The notes: generated from the sequence alone by a model not told the origin. Positions 34,560 through 49,179 are shown, counted from the stretch's first letter. The stretch is DNA of 64,000 nt from Prochlorococcus sp. AG-402-P18 (GCA_003216275.1 QCJC01000002.1:124001-188000), one strand, 5' to 3'. Translations and numbers: made by a program.

Positions 34560-34778
34560 ATGAGCTTTGCTAGAAAAGACAAGGTTCGCATCTTGCGTCA
34601 AGAATCATACTGGTTCAATCAAATTGGAGAAATTGTCTCTATCGATAAGTCTCCAGCCATGAGATACCCAGTAACTGTCAAATTCGAAAAATGTGATTTC
34701 AAAGCTTTTAGTGGTGTTGATGGTGGTGCCAATACCAGTCAATTTTCAGTGAAGGAATTAGAAGCTGCTGCTAATTAG
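34560..34778 (+). CDS. psaE: Photosystem I subunit IV
   Basis: A 72-residue PsaE, an SH3-like stromal subunit of photosystem I that helps dock ferredoxin and supports cyclic flow. Typical segments are FARKDKVRILRQESYWFNQI, GEIVSIDKSPAMRYPVTVKF and NTSQFSVKELE. I use the ATG at 34560 (MSFARK), matching the family; the longer frame from 34491 would add 23 unconserved residues. mutM follows by 14 bases, so they may be co-transcribed. Confidence 0.95.
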   Translation: MSFARKDKVRILRQESYWFNQIGEIVSIDKSPAMRYPVTVKFEKCDFKAFSGVDGGANTSQFSVKELEAAAN

Positions 34779-34792
34779 CAATATTATTACCT

Positions 34793-35641
34793 TTGCCAGA
34801 ATTACCAGAAGTTGAGACAGTTAGAAAAGGACTTGAGAAACTTCTAAATAATTTTTATATTGAAAGAGTAGAAGTATTAAAAGAACGTTCAATTGCAAGT
34901 TCAGGTGGATCAAAAAGTTTCATAAATAATATTGAAAATAGTTATTTAGGTAATTGGGAAAGAAGAGGTAAATATTTAATTGGATCCCTCCATTCAAAAG
35001 AAAAAATTAGCAAAGGTTATTTAGTTGTTCATCTTAGAATGACGGGTCAATTTAAATTACTTAAGAAACAAATGCCTCCATGCACTCATACTAGAGTTAG
35101 ATTTTTTGAAGATAAAGGTAATGAACTTCGCTTTATAGATATTAGAAATTTCGGACAAATGTGGTACGTACCATCGTCGAAATCAGTATCCGAAACAGTA
35201 TCTGGAATACAAAGACTAGGACCAGAGCCATTTAGTGATGCTTTTAATAGTTGCTATTTAAAAGAATATTTGAAGAAAAGAACTCGGTCGATTAAATCTT
35301 CTTTATTAGATCAAGAAACTGTGGCTGGTGTTGGAAATATATATGCAGATGAAACATTATTTGATGCGGGTATTAATCCAAAAACTGAAAGTAGAAATTT
35401 AAAAAGCTCTGAATTAAAAAGGCTTTGTAATAGTCTTGTCAAAATTTTAAATATAAGTATTGGGGAAGGAGGAACTACTTTTAGTGATTTCAGAGATTTA
35501 GAAGGAATAAATGGAAATTATGGTGGACAAGCCTGGGTATATAGGAGAGGTGGTAAAAATTGTAAGAAATGTGGAGAAAAGATATTGCGAGAAAAGCTAT
35601 GTGGAAGGAGCACACACTGGTGTCCTAATTGCCAAAAATAA
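34793..35641 (+). CDS. mutM: Formamidopyrimidine-DNA glycosylase
   Basis: A 282-residue Fpg/MutM that excises 8-oxoguanine and opened purines in base-excision repair. It starts at TTG, giving MPELPEVETV: the nucleophile is the Pro exposed after Met removal, then E3. RLLLIDxRNFG-type RFIDIRNFGQM and SLLDQETVAGVGNIYADE (helix-two-turn-helix) are present, with a C-terminal zinc finger NCKKCGEKILREKLCGRSTH ending WCPNC. Length is normal. It ends just before the terminator and the convergent 5S rRNA. Confidence 0.95.
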   Translation: MPELPEVETVRKGLEKLLNNFYIERVEVLKERSIASSGGSKSFINNIENSYLGNWERRGKYLIGSLHSKEKISKGYLVVHLRMTGQFKLLKKQMPPCTHTRVRFFEDKGNELRFIDIRNFGQMWYVPSSKSVSETVSGIQRLGPEPFSDAFNSCYLKEYLKKRTRSIKSSLLDQETVAGVGNIYADETLFDAGINPKTESRNLKSSELKRLCNSLVKILNISIGEGGTTFSDFRDLEGINGNYGGQAWVYRRGGKNCKKCGEKILREKLCGRSTHWCPNCQK

Positions 35642-35646
35642 TCATC

Positions 35647-35674
35647 AAAAAAGGGTTCATGCGAACCCTTTTTT
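35647..35674 (+). terminator. Terminator after mutM, before the rRNA operon
   Basis: AAAAAAGGGTTC at 35647-35658 pairs with GAACCCTTTTTT at 35663-35674 over a four-base loop. As a palindrome with A and T ends it can stop both mutM and the convergent rRNA transcript. Confidence 0.85.
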
Positions 35675-35683
35675 AAATATTTT

Positions 35684-35801
35684 ACCTGGCATTGAGCTAT
35701 TTTCTCAGGGGGCTACCCCCCAAATATCGTCGCCGCTGATGCGTTTCACAACCGAGTTCGAGATGGATCGGAGTGGTTCCACATCGCCATGAACACCAGG
35801 A
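35684..35801 (-). rRNA. rrf: 5S rRNA
   Basis: The complement begins TCCTGGTGTTCATGGCGATG and contains the conserved CCGATCCATCTCGAACTCGG, ending GCTCAATGCCAGGTA; the ends pair. Size and position, about 90 bases after the 23S 3' end, are as expected. Ends are accurate to a few bases. Confidence 0.95.
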
Positions 35802-35891
35802 TAGTGTTATGTTTGAACCCTGAAAACTGCATAGGTATTATTAAAAATAATTAGATAGAATAAAGCATTAATTTGAATAAAAGCAAAAGAA

Positions 35892-38767
<2,876 letters not shown>

Positions 38768-39076
38768 TTAATACAATCACAAAATCAATTGTGCTCGGCT
38801 TTTACTCAAGAATTAAACATGAATTCTATTTATCTTTAACTTAGTTTTAAAACTAAGTTATTAAAAAACAGAATTATGCATCCATGAGATGCTTTATTCT
38901 TTCTAATCTATGCAGTTTTCAAGGTTCTACTGAATTCTCATGGAAATAGATCCATGCGAGCCCAGCATATTATCAACTTTAGAGATGATGATAAGAGGCT
39001 AGGTTCTTCAACAGACAATTCTAGATCACGTCTACAAAATTTTCTCCGGAAATTTAGTTACCAGGGTAGTTATCAG
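38768..39076. other. 23S to tRNA-Ala internal spacer
   Basis: Transcribed spacer of the rRNA operon between tRNA-Ala and 23S. It holds AT-rich sequences that would pair across the 23S ends to form an RNase III processing stem. No gene is seen. Confidence 0.6.
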
Positions 39077-39149
39077 TGGAGGTAAGCGGACTCGAACCGC
39101 TGACATCCTGCTTGCAAAGCAGGCGCTCTACCAACTGAGCTATACCCCC
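39077..39149 (-). tRNA. tRNA-Ala (TGC)
   Basis: The complement is a 73-base tRNA with GGGGGTA acceptor, GCTCAGTTGGTAGAGC D arm, anticodon loop TTTGCAA (TGC) and GCGGTTCGAGTCCGC T arm; discriminator A, CCA not encoded. It is part of the 16S-Ile-Ala-23S spacer. Confidence 0.97.
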
Positions 39150-39158
39150 AACAACGAA

Positions 39159-39232
<74 letters not shown>

Positions 39233-39401
39233 AGGAGAAACCCTTGTTGAGTGTGACCTAGACAAGTTTAGGAACTGAAATCAAAGGATTAATTATAAAA
39301 ATTAATTCAAAAATCTGAGGTACCGATCGACCTAAGGTGACAGGATTGCGGCCTAAGGATAAATTACTTAGACATCACAATCAATTATTTGTCTCCCTGT
39401 T

Positions 39402-40884
<1,483 letters not shown>

Positions 40885-41519
40885 AGTCAGGCCCTATTGT
40901 AAAAATTAATTCTACTCAGTCTGATTTGCTTCTCCCACTGATAACAGCACTGGCGTACTGATTGTGATTGTTGCCACCTTATTTTTAATAAGGGTTCTAA
41001 AGAGTGCACTTAGTTTTATCTTCGTGACTTTCCCGGATCTCAGATCCGTCGTTGCTTTCTCCTGTAACACCGAATATTAAATAGAGCCGTGAAACTCCAT
41101 TCAACATTGCTACAAAAATAGGCAACTAATTTCTTTTGACGGGACCTCACACCCTTATCGCAATACATCTGATTCAAAAATGAACCAGACGCGATAAAAG
41201 CGTCAGTTCCTAAACTTTTAAGTTGTCTAGGTTCTGTTTTGACCCAAAAAAGCCAAAACAATTTTGGTCTTTCGACCGTTTTTCAGCTTACAACAAAGAG
41301 GGGGTTAGTCCTTAAATGTTGTAAAACTCCCACTTAACTCAAAACTTTCGCAATTTCGCCAAGTGAGTACGCTTCAGATTTACTTTCGCGCAGAAGAATA
41401 ATGTAGACCATAAACGTACATACGTGCAACAAATTTGCATATGAATTGATTTACCTCTTACTATCCATATAAATGTGTAAGCCATAACTAGCTTTTAGCG
41501 ATGGCATCTAAGTTTTTAA
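40885..41519. other. rRNA leader and promoter region
   Basis: A 635-base spacer between the 16S 5' end and the divergent invertase gene. It must hold the rRNA promoter and leader, including sequence that pairs behind 16S for processing, but I could not pin down the boxes. A 73-codon minus-strand frame here (41040-41261) has no family resemblance and I treat it as chance. Confidence 0.5.
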
Positions 41520-42971
41520 ATGCCAGCAAGATTTAGCCAACAACACCAAAGAGTTCGACCAAACTCAAACGAAGACAAAGTAGTAGCCAGAGCCAAGGAG
41601 CATTTTGAAAAAACTCTTATAGAAATTTCAGGAAATATTGCTGGGAGCGTTGCAGCATTAGAGCATCCATCAAAAAATGATGCTTTGAATTATGGAGAGA
41701 TCTTTTTAAGGGACAATGTCCCTGTAATGATTTATTTATTAACTCAAAAAAGATTTGAAATAGTAAAAAAATTTTTGACTGTAAGTCTTAACTTACAAAG
41801 TACTACTTACCAAACTAGAGGGGTTTTTCCAACAAGCTTTGTTGAAGAAAAAGGCAAATTGATAGCTGATTATGGCCAAAGATCTATAGGAAGAATTACA
41901 TCAGCAGATGCAAGTTTATGGTGGCCTGTTCTGTGTTGGCTTTATGTCCGAAAAAGTGGTGATCAAAGTTTTGGTACCAGTCAACAAGTTCAAAGAGGTG
42001 TTCAACTTCTTCTTGATTTAGTTCTTCACCCTACATTTGAAGGGAATCCAGTCTTATTTGTTCCAGATTGTTCATTCATGATCGATCGTCCGATGGATGT
42101 ATGGGGAGCACCGCTTGAAGTTGAAGTCTTGTTGCACGCTTGTCTTAAAAGTTGTATTCAATTAATGGAATTAAGCAGAAAGCACCAAAAGAGTCGACTC
42201 CTTGATCAAAGACTTGTTTTAACTCGTCAATGGGTTCATGATCTCCGTGAATTTCTCTTAAAGCACTATTGGGTGACTAGTAAAACAATGCAAGTCCTCA
42301 GAAGAAGGCCTACTGAACAATATGGTGAAGATCAACATCAAAATGAATTTAATGTCCAGCCTCAAGTAGTTCCATCTTGGCTGCAAGATTGGCTTGAAAA
42401 TAGAGGCGGATATTTAATAGGTAATATTAGAACTGGTAGACCAGATTTTCGTTTTTACAGTCTAGGTAATTCTTTAGCTTGTATGTTTGGAGTTCTAACT
42501 GCACCTCAGCAAAGAGCATTATTTCGTCTCGTACTTCATAATCGTGAACATCTCATGGCTCAAATGCCAATGAGAATATGCCATCCACCCATGGATGTTG
42601 AAGAATGGCAAAATAAAACAGGCTCTGATCCTAAAAACTGGCCTTGGAGTTATCACAATGGAGGGCACTGGCCAAGTCTGCTATGGTTTTTTGGTGCCTC
42701 AATACTGCTTCACGAAAAGAGATATCCTCAAGCTGATGTATTGCTCATGGGGCAAATGAAAGCCTTAATAGAGGAATGTTATTGGAGTCAATTAAATCAA
42801 CTCCCAAGACAAAAATGGGCAGAATATTTTGATGGTCCTACTGGAACTTGGGTAGGACAACAATCAAGAACTTATCAAACCTGGACGATTGTTGGCTTTT
42901 TACTAATGCATCATCTTTTAAGGGCTAAACCTGATGATGTTTTAATGTTGGATTTAGAGAAAGATTTCTAA
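41520..42971 (+). CDS. Neutral/alkaline invertase (GH100)
   Basis: A 483-residue glycoside hydrolase family 100 enzyme that cleaves sucrose to glucose and fructose in the cytoplasm. Characteristic are [20 protein letters not shown] (about 56-75, catalytic Asp), [35 protein letters not shown], and near the C terminus [20 protein letters not shown] followed by [18 protein letters not shown]. It supplies hexoses from sucrose, a likely compatible solute. Its stop overlaps the petD stop by three bases (CTAA), a tail-to-tail overlap. Confidence 0.93.
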   Translation: MPARFSQQHQRVRPNSNEDKVVARAKEHFEKTLIEISGNIAGSVAALEHPSKNDALNYGEIFLRDNVPVMIYLLTQKRFEIVKKFLTVSLNLQSTTYQTRGVFPTSFVEEKGKLIADYGQRSIGRITSADASLWWPVLCWLYVRKSGDQSFGTSQQVQRGVQLLLDLVLHPTFEGNPVLFVPDCSFMIDRPMDVWGAPLEVEVLLHACLKSCIQLMELSRKHQKSRLLDQRLVLTRQWVHDLREFLLKHYWVTSKTMQVLRRRPTEQYGEDQHQNEFNVQPQVVPSWLQDWLENRGGYLIGNIRTGRPDFRFYSLGNSLACMFGVLTAPQQRALFRLVLHNREHLMAQMPMRICHPPMDVEEWQNKTGSDPKNWPWSYHNGGHWPSLLWFFGASILLHEKRYPQADVLLMGQMKALIEECYWSQLNQLPRQKWAEYFDGPTGTWVGQQSRTYQTWTIVGFLLMHHLLRAKPDDVLMLDLEKDF

Positions 42972-43450
42972 AACAAACCAAGAGTAAGAGATTTATCAAT
43001 TGGCAAGCATGCTCCAATACCTAAATAAATAGTCAAAACAGTTCCAAATAAAAATAGAGACATTGCAACTGGCCTTCTGAAAGGATTTGCAAACTTATTT
43101 ATATTTTCAATAAAAGGTAGGATAATTAAGCCAAGGGGAATCAAGGTCTGTAAAGCGATACCCAACAGTTTATTAGGAACAACACGAAGAATTTGGAAAA
43201 CAGGATATAAATACCATTCTGGAAGAATCTCTAGAGGAGTTGCGAAAGGATTAGCTTTGTCACCAAGAAAAGCAGGGTCTAGAACTGCTAACCCAACCAC
43301 GCAAGCTATGGTTCCAAGAATAACTACAGGGAATATATATAAAAGATCATTTGGCCAAGCAGGTTCCCCGTAATAATTATGCCCCATGCCTTTGGCCAGC
43401 TTGGCTCTTAACTTTGTATCTGATAAGTCAGGTTTCTTAAGAGTTGACAT
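42968..43450 (-). CDS. petD: Cytochrome b6f subunit IV
   Basis: A 160-residue PetD, the three-helix subunit that completes the quinol site of cytochrome b6f. It shows [20 protein letters not shown] (about 22-41), [20 protein letters not shown] with the PEWY quinol motif, and [20 protein letters not shown]. Length is standard. petB lies 56 bases upstream on the same strand, the usual petBD operon. The stop is shared in part with the convergent invertase gene. Confidence 0.97.
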   Translation of the reverse strand: MSTLKKPDLSDTKLRAKLAKGMGHNYYGEPAWPNDLLYIFPVVILGTIACVVGLAVLDPAFLGDKANPFATPLEILPEWYLYPVFQILRVVPNKLLGIALQTLIPLGLIILPFIENINKFANPFRRPVAMSLFLFGTVLTIYLGIGACLPIDKSLTLGLF

Positions 43451-43506
43451 GGTTGTAAGAAAATTTGGTTAAGTGAGTAAAGCTTTTTCTTAAGTCTAAG
43501 AGGAAA

Positions 43507-44163
43507 TCATAAAGGACCAGATATGCCTTGTTTTCTAATCATTAGAAAATGCATAAGCATAAATACGGCTAGCAACCATGGCATTACAAAAGTGTGGAGA
43601 CTGTAAAAACGGGTTAACGTTGCTTGTCCAACACTCTCGCCTCCTCTTAGAAGCTCAACCATAAAGTCACCAATTACAGGAATAGCAGCTGGCACTCCGG
43701 AAACGATCTTAACAGCCCAATAACCAACTTGATCCCAAGGTAATGAATACCCCGTAACACCAAAAGCAACTGTTATAACTGCCATAACTACGCCAGTTAT
43801 CCATGTCAATTCTCTTGGCCTTTTGAAACCTCCTGTTAAATAAACTCGAAAAACATGCAGAATAAGCATGAGTACCATCATTGAGGCACTCCATCTATGC
43901 ACTGATCTAATTAGCCAACCAAAGCTTACGTCTGTCATCAAGTAACTTACCGAGCTATAAGCTTCAGTTACAGTTGGTTTGTAATAGAAGGTCATCGCAA
44001 ATCCAGTCGCGAATTGAATCAAAAAACAAACCAGTGTTATTCCACCAAGGCAGTAAAAAATGTTGACATGCGGAGGAACGTATTTTGAAGTGACATCATC
44101 AGCTATGTCCTGTATTTCAAGACGTTCCTGGAACCAGTCATAAACCGGTGAAGAGTTCGCCAT
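43507..44163 (-). CDS. petB: Cytochrome b6
   Basis: A 218-residue PetB with four membrane helices and two b hemes, held by His pairs in helices II and IV ([40 protein letters not shown]). C38 in FYCLGG is the covalent heme c_i ligand. It is first in the petB-petD operon. The divergent ctpA starts only 7 to 70 bases from its start codon, so the promoters overlap. Confidence 0.97.
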   Translation of the reverse strand: MANSSPVYDWFQERLEIQDIADDVTSKYVPPHVNIFYCLGGITLVCFLIQFATGFAMTFYYKPTVTEAYSSVSYLMTDVSFGWLIRSVHRWSASMMVLMLILHVFRVYLTGGFKRPRELTWITGVVMAVITVAFGVTGYSLPWDQVGYWAVKIVSGVPAAIPVIGDFMVELLRGGESVGQATLTRFYSLHTFVMPWLLAVFMLMHFLMIRKQGISGPL

Positions 44164-44232
44164 CCACTAATGAACTGTATTTTCAAATATTCTACTCGAT
44201 GTGCCCCTTGGTCGCTGCAAAAGATCAATCCA

Positions 44233-45543
44233 ATGCTTCTATCTGTTAAATCTTTGACAAAGCTACTGCAAAGAATTTGTGCAGTTGTTATTAGTTTTGG
44301 GATTTTGTTTCAAGTCCTAGCTCAGCCGGCATTTGCTCTTAATGATGGACAATTGCTTGTTGTTGAAACATGGAATTTAGTTAACGAGGGTTATTTAGAA
44401 CCTAAAAAATTTGACGACATTCAATGGCGGAGATTGCGTCAAAAAGCGCTTGAAAAACCTATTAATAATTCACAACAAGCTTATTCTGCAATTGAAGCAA
44501 TGCTTCTGCCTCTTGGCGATCCATATACACGTTTGCTTAGACCAGAAGATTATGAAGCCATGAAAAGAAGCAATATAGGAAGTGAAATAAATGGGGTAGG
44601 CCTGCAATTGGGTTCTAGGAAAGAGGATGGTGAAATTGTTGTCATATCCTCTCTTGAGGGCTCGCCTGCATCAGATGCTGGAATTTCAAGTGGCACAATT
44701 TTGAAACAAGTAAATGGACAATCCCCCAAACAACTTGGTCTTGAAGCCACTGCAGCAAGATTAAGAGGAGAAACTGGTACACAAGTCATTGTTGAATTGC
44801 AAAAACCTGATTCTGAATCAGAAGAAATCTCCCTAGAACGCAGAAGTGTTGATTTAAGACCTGTAAGAACAAAAAGGATTAGGAATGAATCCCATACATT
44901 TGGTTACTTAAGAATTACACAATTCAGTGAAGGAGTGCCTGATCAAGTAAAAGAAGCATTGCAAGAACTTTCAGGGAAAGATATTGATGGGCTTATTTTG
45001 GATTTAAGAAACAATTCTGGAGGTCTAGTAAGTTCTGGTTTGGCTGTGGCAGATGCTTTCCTTGGCGACAAGCCAATAGTAGAAACAAAAAAAAGAGACG
45101 GCATAAACGATCCTATTCACTCAGGAATAGATACTCTTTACAATGGTCCAATGGTTACGTTAGTGAATGGAGGTACAGCTAGCGCTAGTGAAATACTTGC
45201 TGGGGCACTTCAAGACAACAACAGATCAGAGCTAATTGGCAATAAAACTTTCGGCAAAGGTCTAATCCAATCATTGACAAACCTTAGTGATGGCAGTGGA
45301 TTAGCGATAACTGTTGCAAGTTACTTAACCCCAAGTGGTAGGGATATACAAAATCTTGGTATAGATCCAGATCGTTTACTAGAAATGCCTGAACCTCTAA
45401 ATCCAGGTTCAGATGAGGATAGATGGCTATTAGATGCAGAACTCATAATGCAAGCAACTTTAGATAAGGAAGAGATATCAGAACAACGCTCACAAGAGAC
45501 TTTCAATAATGAAGAACAATTTGTTCCGAAAGAAATTGAATAA
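44233..45543 (+). CDS. ctpA: Carboxyl-terminal processing protease
   Basis: A C-terminal processing protease (S41) that in cyanobacteria trims the D1 precursor. The N terminus is a signal sequence (KLLQRICAVVISFGILFQVL, cleavage after AFA). Next come the PDZ domain (GVGLQLGSRKEDGEIVVISS) and the catalytic core with Ser in GGTASASEILAGAL and Lys in GNKTFGKGLIQSL. I prefer the ATG at 44233 because the signal peptide then starts correctly; an ATG at 44170 would add 21 residues next to the petB start. An HD-hydrolase gene starts 4 bases after the stop. Confidence 0.9.
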   Translation: MLLSVKSLTKLLQRICAVVISFGILFQVLAQPAFALNDGQLLVVETWNLVNEGYLEPKKFDDIQWRRLRQKALEKPINNSQQAYSAIEAMLLPLGDPYTRLLRPEDYEAMKRSNIGSEINGVGLQLGSRKEDGEIVVISSLEGSPASDAGISSGTILKQVNGQSPKQLGLEATAARLRGETGTQVIVELQKPDSESEEISLERRSVDLRPVRTKRIRNESHTFGYLRITQFSEGVPDQVKEALQELSGKDIDGLILDLRNNSGGLVSSGLAVADAFLGDKPIVETKKRDGINDPIHSGIDTLYNGPMVTLVNGGTASASEILAGALQDNNRSELIGNKTFGKGLIQSLTNLSDGSGLAITVASYLTPSGRDIQNLGIDPDRLLEMPEPLNPGSDEDRWLLDAELIMQATLDKEEISEQRSQETFNNEEQFVPKEIE

Positions 45544-45547
45544 AAAC

Positions 45548-46807
45548 ATGTCATCTAGAACATATTTTGACCCCCTTCATCACTCAATTACCTTAAATAA
45601 CATTAACCCAGAGGAAGAAATGGTGATGGAACTAATAGATTCCTCCCCATTTCAAAGGCTTAGAAGAATCAAACAATTAGGTCCGGCATATTTAACATTC
45701 CATGGCGCTGAATCAAGCAGATTTACTCACTCTATTGGAGTATTTCATTTAGTAAGAAGAGCTCTAAATCATTTAATTTTAATTGATCCATCTTTAGAAA
45801 AGCACAAATTTATTCTCTATGGTGCTGCTCTTCTACATGATATTGGTCATGGACCTCTAAGTCACACAAGTGAAGAAATATTTGGAATAAAGCATGAAGA
45901 TTGGACAGCCAAGTTAATAAATTCGAGCCAAGAAATCATGGTTATTCTTAATAAATATGGTAAGAACAATTCAAAACAGATTTCAGACCTAATCAAGACA
46001 AGGAAATCAGAGAAAAAAGTAATTATATCTTTAATTAGTAGTCAGCTAGACTGCGATCGTCTTGATTACTTAATGAGAGATAGTTATACAACTGGTACAA
46101 GGTATGGGCAGATAGATATTGATCGAATACTTTCAGCAATGACAATTGCACCAGATGGAGATTTAGCAATCGCACCTAAAGGATTAATGGCAGTCGAACA
46201 CTATCTAGTAATAAGAAATCTAATGTATAGAAGTGTCTACAACCATAGATTAAATGAAGTATGCAATTGGTTATTAAAAAAGATCATTCAAACTGCAAGG
46301 TCATTAGGGCCAAAAATAGTATGGGCTGATCAAGGCATGTCAGAATTACTATGGAATCATGAAAAAATGACCCTAGATAGTTTCTTATCAAATGATGATA
46401 TTATTCTTGGATACCATATATCTAAATGGCAAAAATCCACATCACCCAATCTTTCCATTCTCTGCAAGAGATTTTTAAATAGGCACTTATTAAAAGCATT
46501 AAATTTATCTTATTTACCTATAGAAATCAGACTAGAAATTCTTGCAAAGGCTAGGAAAATATCAGAAAATAATCTTATAGATCCAGACATATCATGCGGC
46601 TTAAGAGAACAAATGGTAAAAAGTTATCATCCCTATAAATATGGACTGCGTCTTTGGGATGGGTCCAAACTTGAAGCGCTTGAGAACGTATCGCCACTAA
46701 TTAAAGGATTAATAGAACCTAATGAATCCTCATGGTTGATTTATCCAAAAGAAATAGAGAATGAATTACTATCTGAAATAGAAATAATAAAGATAAAAAC
46801 TAATTAA
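45548..46807 (+). CDS. HD-superfamily phosphohydrolase (dGTPase-like)
   Basis: A 419-residue HD-domain protein of the YdhJ/deoxyguanosinetriphosphate-type phosphohydrolase group. It has FQRLRRIKQLGPAYLTFHGA then SSRFTHSIGVFHLVRRALNH, and the HD pair in ALLHDIGHGPLSHTSEE, with the second Asp in SSQLDCDRLDYLMRDSY. The start is ATG 45548 (MSSRTYFDPL); the in-frame ATG at 45509 overlaps ctpA and is less likely. Nucleotide or nucleic acid substrate not known. minC begins 2 bases after the stop, so it heads or joins the min operon. Confidence 0.85.
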   Translation: MSSRTYFDPLHHSITLNNINPEEEMVMELIDSSPFQRLRRIKQLGPAYLTFHGAESSRFTHSIGVFHLVRRALNHLILIDPSLEKHKFILYGAALLHDIGHGPLSHTSEEIFGIKHEDWTAKLINSSQEIMVILNKYGKNNSKQISDLIKTRKSEKKVIISLISSQLDCDRLDYLMRDSYTTGTRYGQIDIDRILSAMTIAPDGDLAIAPKGLMAVEHYLVIRNLMYRSVYNHRLNEVCNWLLKKIIQTARSLGPKIVWADQGMSELLWNHEKMTLDSFLSNDDIILGYHISKWQKSTSPNLSILCKRFLNRHLLKALNLSYLPIEIRLEILAKARKISENNLIDPDISCGLREQMVKSYHPYKYGLRLWDGSKLEALENVSPLIKGLIEPNESSWLIYPKEIENELLSEIEIIKIKTN

Positions 46808-46809
46808 AA

Positions 46810-47457
46810 ATGGATTTAAAATCTCAAAAGCTAGTCATCACTATTGATCATGATAGATACCTTAACTGGAAACTATTTCTAACAAACGAATTTAAAAAAA
46901 TAACTTCTAAAAATGTAGAAATTGATTGTAGAGATATCAATCTATCATGCAAGGAAATATTATCATTGATAGAAATTTCTAATGAATTTGATTGTAAAAT
47001 TATTGGTTTTTTTTCAACTTCTACAAGCACAATAATCAGTGCGCAATCTCTAGGTTATCCTTCCCAACTTATACTTAAAAAGTCTTCAAGTAACTCAAAT
47101 AAAATTAACAATGTTTGTCCAGATTTATCAACCACTCGTTTTCATCAGGGAACAGTAAGGTCAGGGGAATATGTTGAAAGCTCTGGAGATTTATTGATTC
47201 TTGGGGATGTTAATCCCGGTGCAATCGTTAAGGCAGAAGGCAACGTAATTATATGGGGACGACTTCTTGGTATTGCTCATGCAGGAAGCAAAGGAAATTC
47301 TAAAGCGAAAATCGCAGCACTCCAACTCCGACCCGTTCAACTAAGGATTGCTAATAAAGTTGCCAGAGGACCTAAAGGGGAAAATCAACTTGGTCTTGCG
47401 GAACAAGCCACAATAGATTCCGAAAAAATTATTATTTCACCTTTGGAACTTACATAA
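46810..47457 (+). CDS. minC: Septum site-determining protein MinC
   Basis: A 215-residue MinC, inhibitor of FtsZ at the poles. The N-terminal domain (residues 1-100) is weakly conserved, and the C-terminal beta-helical domain is clear: TVRSGEYVESSGDLLILGDV, NPGAIVKAEGNVIIWGRL, LGIAHAGSKGNSKAKIAALQ and LRPVQLRIANKVAR. It comes before minD and minE in the usual order. The gap to minD is about 165 bases, unusually long for this operon. Confidence 0.93.
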   Translation: MDLKSQKLVITIDHDRYLNWKLFLTNEFKKITSKNVEIDCRDINLSCKEILSLIEISNEFDCKIIGFFSTSTSTIISAQSLGYPSQLILKKSSSNSNKINNVCPDLSTTRFHQGTVRSGEYVESSGDLLILGDVNPGAIVKAEGNVIIWGRLLGIAHAGSKGNSKAKIAALQLRPVQLRIANKVARGPKGENQLGLAEQATIDSEKIIISPLELT

Positions 47458-47622
47458 GCAAAAAGCTAAATAGATCAAGGGTTTTTCAAATAGAAAATAG
47501 AAAAAATCACCATAAGAAAGATTAGAGATGTCTTCAAAAGCAAACTCAATGCAATCGTTCTTACAACAATCCTTTTTTCTTAATCAAAATCGAATTAAAG
47601 TTCTGCGAATTCAAGGAGGTCC

Positions 47623-48438
47623 GTGGGGACAGACACGCGCGTCATTCTTATTTGCTCTGGGAAAGGGGGTGTCGGGAAGACAACTCTTACAGCAAATCTA
47701 GGCATTTCACTTGCAAGGCAAGGATTAACCACTGCTGTTTTAGATGCGGATTTTGGTCTAAGGAATTTAGATTTACTTTTAGGTCTTGAAAATCGCATTG
47801 TTTATACAGCACAAGAAGTTCTTGAAGAGGAGTGTCGACTTGATCAAGCCTTGGTTAAGCACAAGCAAGAATCAAATCTATCTCTTCTTCCAGCTGGTAA
47901 TCCAAGAATGCTTGATTGGCTAAAACCAGATGATATGAAAAGCATAGTCAATATGTTAAAAGAACAATTTAAGTACGTTTTAATTGACTGCCCAGCTGGA
48001 GTAGAAGATGGATTTAAGAATGCAATGGCAGCGTCTCAAGAAGCAATCGTAGTAACAAATCCAGAGGTTTCTGCAGTTAGAGATGCAGACAGAGTTATAG
48101 GTTTGCTTAATACAAATTCAATTAAACCAGTTCAATTAGTTCTTAATAGAGTTAGACCTAAAATGATGGCGAGCCAAGAGATGCTATCTATTGATGATGT
48201 TACTGACATATTGGCCTTACCTTTACTTGGTTTAGTTCTTGAAGATGAACAAGTAATAGTTAGCACAAACAAAGGAGAGCCTCTGACTCTAAATAGCATC
48301 AATTCCCCAGCAGCAAAATGTTATTTGAATATTGCCAAAAGACTTCAAGGTGAAGATATTCCGCTTATTGATCCAATTGAAGAAAGCTCTGGATTTGGCG
48401 CAAAATTTAGAAGACTAATGCAAACGAAAATCTTTTAA
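47623..48438 (+). CDS. minD: Septum site-determining protein MinD
   Basis: A 271-residue ParA-family ATPase that places MinC at the membrane. The deviant Walker [18 protein letters not shown] (about 11-27), [20 protein letters not shown] and the C-terminal amphipathic membrane helix [14 protein letters not shown] are all present. It starts at GTG 47623 with a strong AAGGAGG ribosome binding site at 47612-47618, which supports that start. minE starts 4 bases after the stop. Confidence 0.97.
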   Translation: MGTDTRVILICSGKGGVGKTTLTANLGISLARQGLTTAVLDADFGLRNLDLLLGLENRIVYTAQEVLEEECRLDQALVKHKQESNLSLLPAGNPRMLDWLKPDDMKSIVNMLKEQFKYVLIDCPAGVEDGFKNAMAASQEAIVVTNPEVSAVRDADRVIGLLNTNSIKPVQLVLNRVRPKMMASQEMLSIDDVTDILALPLLGLVLEDEQVIVSTNKGEPLTLNSINSPAAKCYLNIAKRLQGEDIPLIDPIEESSGFGAKFRRLMQTKIF

Positions 48439-48442
48439 AGCA

Positions 48443-48802
48443 ATGACACTTAGAGACATTATCAACAAATTACTCCGCAGGCAGCCTGCTAGCGCAAGTA
48501 CTGCGAGGGAAAGGCTTCAACTAGTTTTGGCACATGATCGCTCAGATCTAAGCACCGATATACTTGATCAGATGAGAAAAGAAATCTTAGAAGTCGTCGC
48601 AAAATATGTAGAAATAGATATGGATGAAGGAGCAGTAAGTTTAGAAACCGAAGATCGAATGACAGCTTTAGTTGCCAATCTTCCAATTAAAAGGACTTTA
48701 AATGGCCAAATAAAACTTATAGAACCTGACAGCAACCCACAAGTTAATCCTAAAGAAACAGAAAATATTGGCCAAAATTCTCAAGAATCATTTGATAGCT
48801 AA
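48443..48802 (+). CDS. minE: Cell division topological specificity factor MinE
   Basis: A 119-residue MinE, which displaces MinC and drives MinD release. The anti-MinCD helix lies in [20 protein letters not shown] (about 18-37), followed by the dimerisation domain [20 protein letters not shown]. The last 30 residues are an unconserved polar tail, so it is longer than E. coli MinE (88). It ends the HD-minC-minD-minE run; tRNA-Thr follows. Confidence 0.95.
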   Translation: MTLRDIINKLLRRQPASASTARERLQLVLAHDRSDLSTDILDQMRKEILEVVAKYVEIDMDEGAVSLETEDRMTALVANLPIKRTLNGQIKLIEPDSNPQVNPKETENIGQNSQESFDS

Positions 48803-48899
48803 TAGATTTAAAAAATCAATCACTCTAAATAAGGCATTTTAAAAAATTTCCAGCTTAGATTTACTTTTATTTTCCTTTATTAGGTAAAGTACTTAAATT

Positions 48900-48971
48900 G
48901 CCGGCTTAGCTCAGCGGTAGAGCAGCGCTTTTGTAAAGCGAAGGTCATCAGTTCAAATCTGTTAGCCGGCA
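48900..48971 (+). tRNA. tRNA-Thr (TGT)
   Basis: A 72-base tRNA with GCCGGCT/AGCCGGC acceptor, D arm GCTCAGCGGTAGAGC, anticodon loop TTTGTAA (anticodon TGT). By eye there is a G-A mismatch at the base of the anticodon stem (27-43) and a T-T opposition in the T stem (50-64). Acceptor and loops are intact, so I consider it functional. CCA is not encoded. Confidence 0.93.
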
Positions 48972-49017
48972 TTGTCTATATAAGTTTTCTTTTAAAGCTA
49001 TTAGAACAGAGCTTTGA

Positions 49018-49176
49018 CTATTTTGATCTACCTGAAATAATCCAAAACAAGGCTGCAACAAAAAAAATATTGAAAAATTTAAATTCATAAATATAATCTA
49101 TTAGCATTATTGGAGGTCTTAGAAGCCACCAAAAAAAGCTCTGCAAAACCAAAATAAATCCTAATAAGTAAATCAT
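49018..49176 (-). CDS. Small two-segment membrane protein, 52 aa
   Basis: The ORF (ATG at 49176) has hydrophobic segments at about residues 2-18 (IYLLGFILVLQSFFWWL) and 32-48 (FKFFNIFFVAALFWIISG), so a small two-span membrane protein, with an RPP turn between. It starts only 3 bases after the tsaC stop on the same strand, so it is probably the last gene of the thioesterase-prmC-tsaC operon. The tight spacing is the main support. The family is not recognised. Confidence 0.6.
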   Translation of the reverse strand: MIYLLGFILVLQSFFWWLLRPPIMLIDYIYEFKFFNIFFVAALFWIISGRSK

Positions 49177-49179
49177 TAA

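Noticed and set aside
41040-41261. 73-codon minus-strand frame in the rRNA leader region
   Set aside because: No domain, no ribosome binding site and located in the leader of the rRNA operon.
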